From: Cordylochernes scorpioides | Taxonomy: Eukaryota > Arthropoda > Arachnida > Pseudoscorpiones > Chernetidae | Assembly: GCA_030710605.1 (NCBI GenBank) | Contig: CP092874.1 | Coordinates: 45,968,665 to 46,032,664, forward strand | DNA: 64,000 nt | Reading direction: 5' to 3' | In this document: positions 63,017-64,000 of the stretch, in pieces | How the letters are laid out: every line of letters starts with the position of its first letter | Position numbering within the stretch: position 1 is the first letter of the stretch | Made by a program: the position numbers and the translations under genes | The notes under the pieces: model-generated | Databases searched by the model: none | What the model was told of the DNA's origin: nothing | Seen by the model: the letters and a program-made list of their open reading frames with translations, nothing else

Positions 63017-64000
63017 TTAAATCGATTTGAACTGTAGATATAACGGAGGTATGTCAATTTTTCTATTAATACTGTTGGTATCTTTCATTGAGGTCCAACT
63101 TTCTAAAAATAGTCTTGAGTGTTTATCCTGAATGTTGTTGCATATAATATTTGTATTTTCAAAATTTGGTATATGGTCCTGTTTGAGTGCGTGATCTACT
63201 AGAAGTGATAATGGGCTATGATTTTTAAAAGCTGTTTTGTGTTGATTTACTCTTTCTTCAAGAGTTTTACCTGTTTCTCCTATGTAGGTTGCAGGGCATG
63301 ATTTGCATGGAATGCGATATACTATATTTGATTTAAATTCATGATTGCTATTATGTTTAGTGTTGGGATGGCGTAGAATTTCTTTCAGGTTTGCTGTGGT
63401 TTTGTATCGGGTTTTGATATTGTAATTTTTAAGTATTCTTGTTATTCTTTCAATGCCATAATTGTATGACAGTGCACAGTATTTATTCAATTCTTCACTA
63501 TTGTTTGTGGGGTTATTGGTGGGCTTATATATATGTTTCTTGATGAAACTTGGAGGATATTCATTATTTTTCATCTCATTGTAAAATATGTTTTGTTCGG
63601 ATTTAATATTTTTAATATTTGAGGAGCAGTGGGTGGAAATTCTTTTAGAAAGTGTTTTTATAACGGATATTTTATGATTAATGGGTCCAAATGAATTAAA
63701 ATTGAGATATTTGCCTGTATGCGTTGGTTTTCTATATATACTGGTTTCTATTTTGCTATTTATTCTGGTGAGCTTGATGTCTAAGAATGCTAAAGAGCTG
63801 TTATTTTCTATTTCGTATGTAAAAGTTAAAAATGGCTTTACACTGTTGAGGAAGGTTAGAATATTGTCGAGGTTGCTATTTTCACTGATGCAAATGATGT
63901 CATCAATATATCGTTTCCAGGCTATTATTTTGAGATGTTTGGTTGCAATGATAATATTGTTAATATGATTCATATAAATATTGGCGAGGGCAGAAGAAAT
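63017..64000 (-). CDS. Penelope-like RT with GIY-YIG endonuclease, partial (5' part outside window)
   Basis: The frame is open from the window edge (ALANIYMNHINN) without interruption to the stop at 63017-63019; the ATG at 63973 is internal. It shows AWKRYIDDIICIS (RT active box YIDD, about 63925), SLAFLDIKLTRINSKIETSI and YRKPTHTGKYLNFNSFGPIN (typical Penelope RT thumb block). Next are a Lys/Asn-rich linker, the conserved YRIPCKSCPATYIGETGKTL of GIY-YIG with EERVNQHKTAFK (about 63320-63230), and the end INRKIDIPPLYLQFKSI. No stop or shift was seen in 328 codons, so this copy may be intact. Confidence 0.9.
   Translation of the reverse strand: MSSALANIYMNHINNIIIATKHLKIIAWKRYIDDIICISENSNLDNILTFLNSVKPFLTFTYEIENNSSLAFLDIKLTRINSKIETSIYRKPTHTGKYLNFNSFGPINHKISVIKTLSKRISTHCSSNIKNIKSEQNIFYNEMKNNEYPPSFIKKHIYKPTNNPTNNSEELNKYCALSYNYGIERITRILKNYNIKTRYKTTANLKEILRHPNTKHNSNHEFKSNIVYRIPCKSCPATYIGETGKTLEERVNQHKTAFKNHSPLSLLVDHALKQDHIPNFENTNIICNNIQDKHSRLFLESWTSMKDTNSINRKIDIPPLYLQFKSI

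Larger units (their letters stand above)
62760..64000 (-). mobile_element. Penelope-like element copy 3, continues past the window edge
   Basis: A different Penelope family from copies 1 and 2. An open RT/GIY-YIG frame on the minus strand is followed by about 250 bases of 3' region containing a hammerhead-like motif. The upstream half of the RT lies beyond position 64000. Confidence 0.85.

Overview
This 64 kb window looks like repeat-dense intergenic or heterochromatic DNA from an animal, most likely an arthropod and possibly a chelicerate. The host call rests on the mix of mobile-element families (Copia, several Gypsy, DUF4817-type, Tc1 and DD37D mariners, Tigger/pogo, a Helitron, Penelope-like elements, and LINE fragments of TX1-ORF1 and jockey type) and on AT-rich, microsatellite-laden spacers. 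It is inference, not a species identification. I see no convincing host protein-coding gene. The only host-type RNA gene is a tRNA-Gly(GCC) whose acceptor stem is damaged.

Layout, left to right. 0.9-2.8 kb: LINE ORF1 remnant with no ORF2. 3.5-3.75 kb: near-perfect hairpin. 3.86-8.64 kb: complete but dead Copia element (minus strand, TSD AAGGT, initiator-Met tRNA primer site). 8.7-10.4 kb: decayed copy of an orphan protein family (minus). 10.39-11.74 kb: Tc1-like element. 12.2-15.1 kb: LINE fragment with a 15-bp TSD. Inside it a 2.06-kb DNA transposon (TIRs about 160 bp, TSD TAA) carries a nearly intact second copy of the orphan protein. 15.32-27.83 kb: one mariner-like element with about 420-bp TIRs, swollen by a LINE (itself split by a Gypsy) and by a K02A2.6-like Gypsy. 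27.84-29.14 kb: DD37D mariner. 29.6-31.5 kb: minisatellite and an LTR-like promoter region. 31.54-33.51 kb: Tigger element interrupted by an 8-bp-TSD MITE. 33.5-34.2 kb: inverted repeats carrying type I hammerhead motifs. 34.18-42.78 kb: LTR-internal-LTR-internal-LTR tandem retroelement with almost identical 863-bp LTRs. 43.34-47.66 kb: young Gypsy with an intact 1,211-codon gag-pol (minus). 47.7-49.7 kb: LTR and gag fragments, tRNA-Gly, a 58-bp minisatellite. 50.07-54.58 kb: decayed Helitron, followed by a well-formed type III hammerhead ribozyme (54,649-54,719). 54.7-55.4 kb: gag/LTR fragment. 56.3 kb: Penelope-type hairpin. 57.5-60.2 kb: non-autonomous LTR element. 60.7-64.0 kb: three Penelope-like copies with GIY-YIG domains, two of them head-to-head, the last open to the window edge.

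These genes do not form a pathway; the window is a stratigraphy of insertions. Target-site duplications and reading frames that resume across junctions order many of the events. LTR divergence by eye gives a relative clock: the triple-LTR element and the 43-47 kb Gypsy are youngest (about 1-2 differences per LTR pair), the 124-bp-LTR Gypsy is next (2/124), Copia is older (roughly 5%), and the Gypsy inside the LINE is oldest.

The most noteworthy items are: (1) the complete type III hammerhead fold downstream of the Helitron; (2) the TIR transposon whose only cargo is an uncharacterised arthropod protein that may be its transposase; (3) the triple-LTR element with its exact pre-integration site recoverable; (4) an LTR family sharing a non-TGG primer-site-like box; and (5) multiple hammerhead or hammerhead-derived motifs in Penelope-type repeats.
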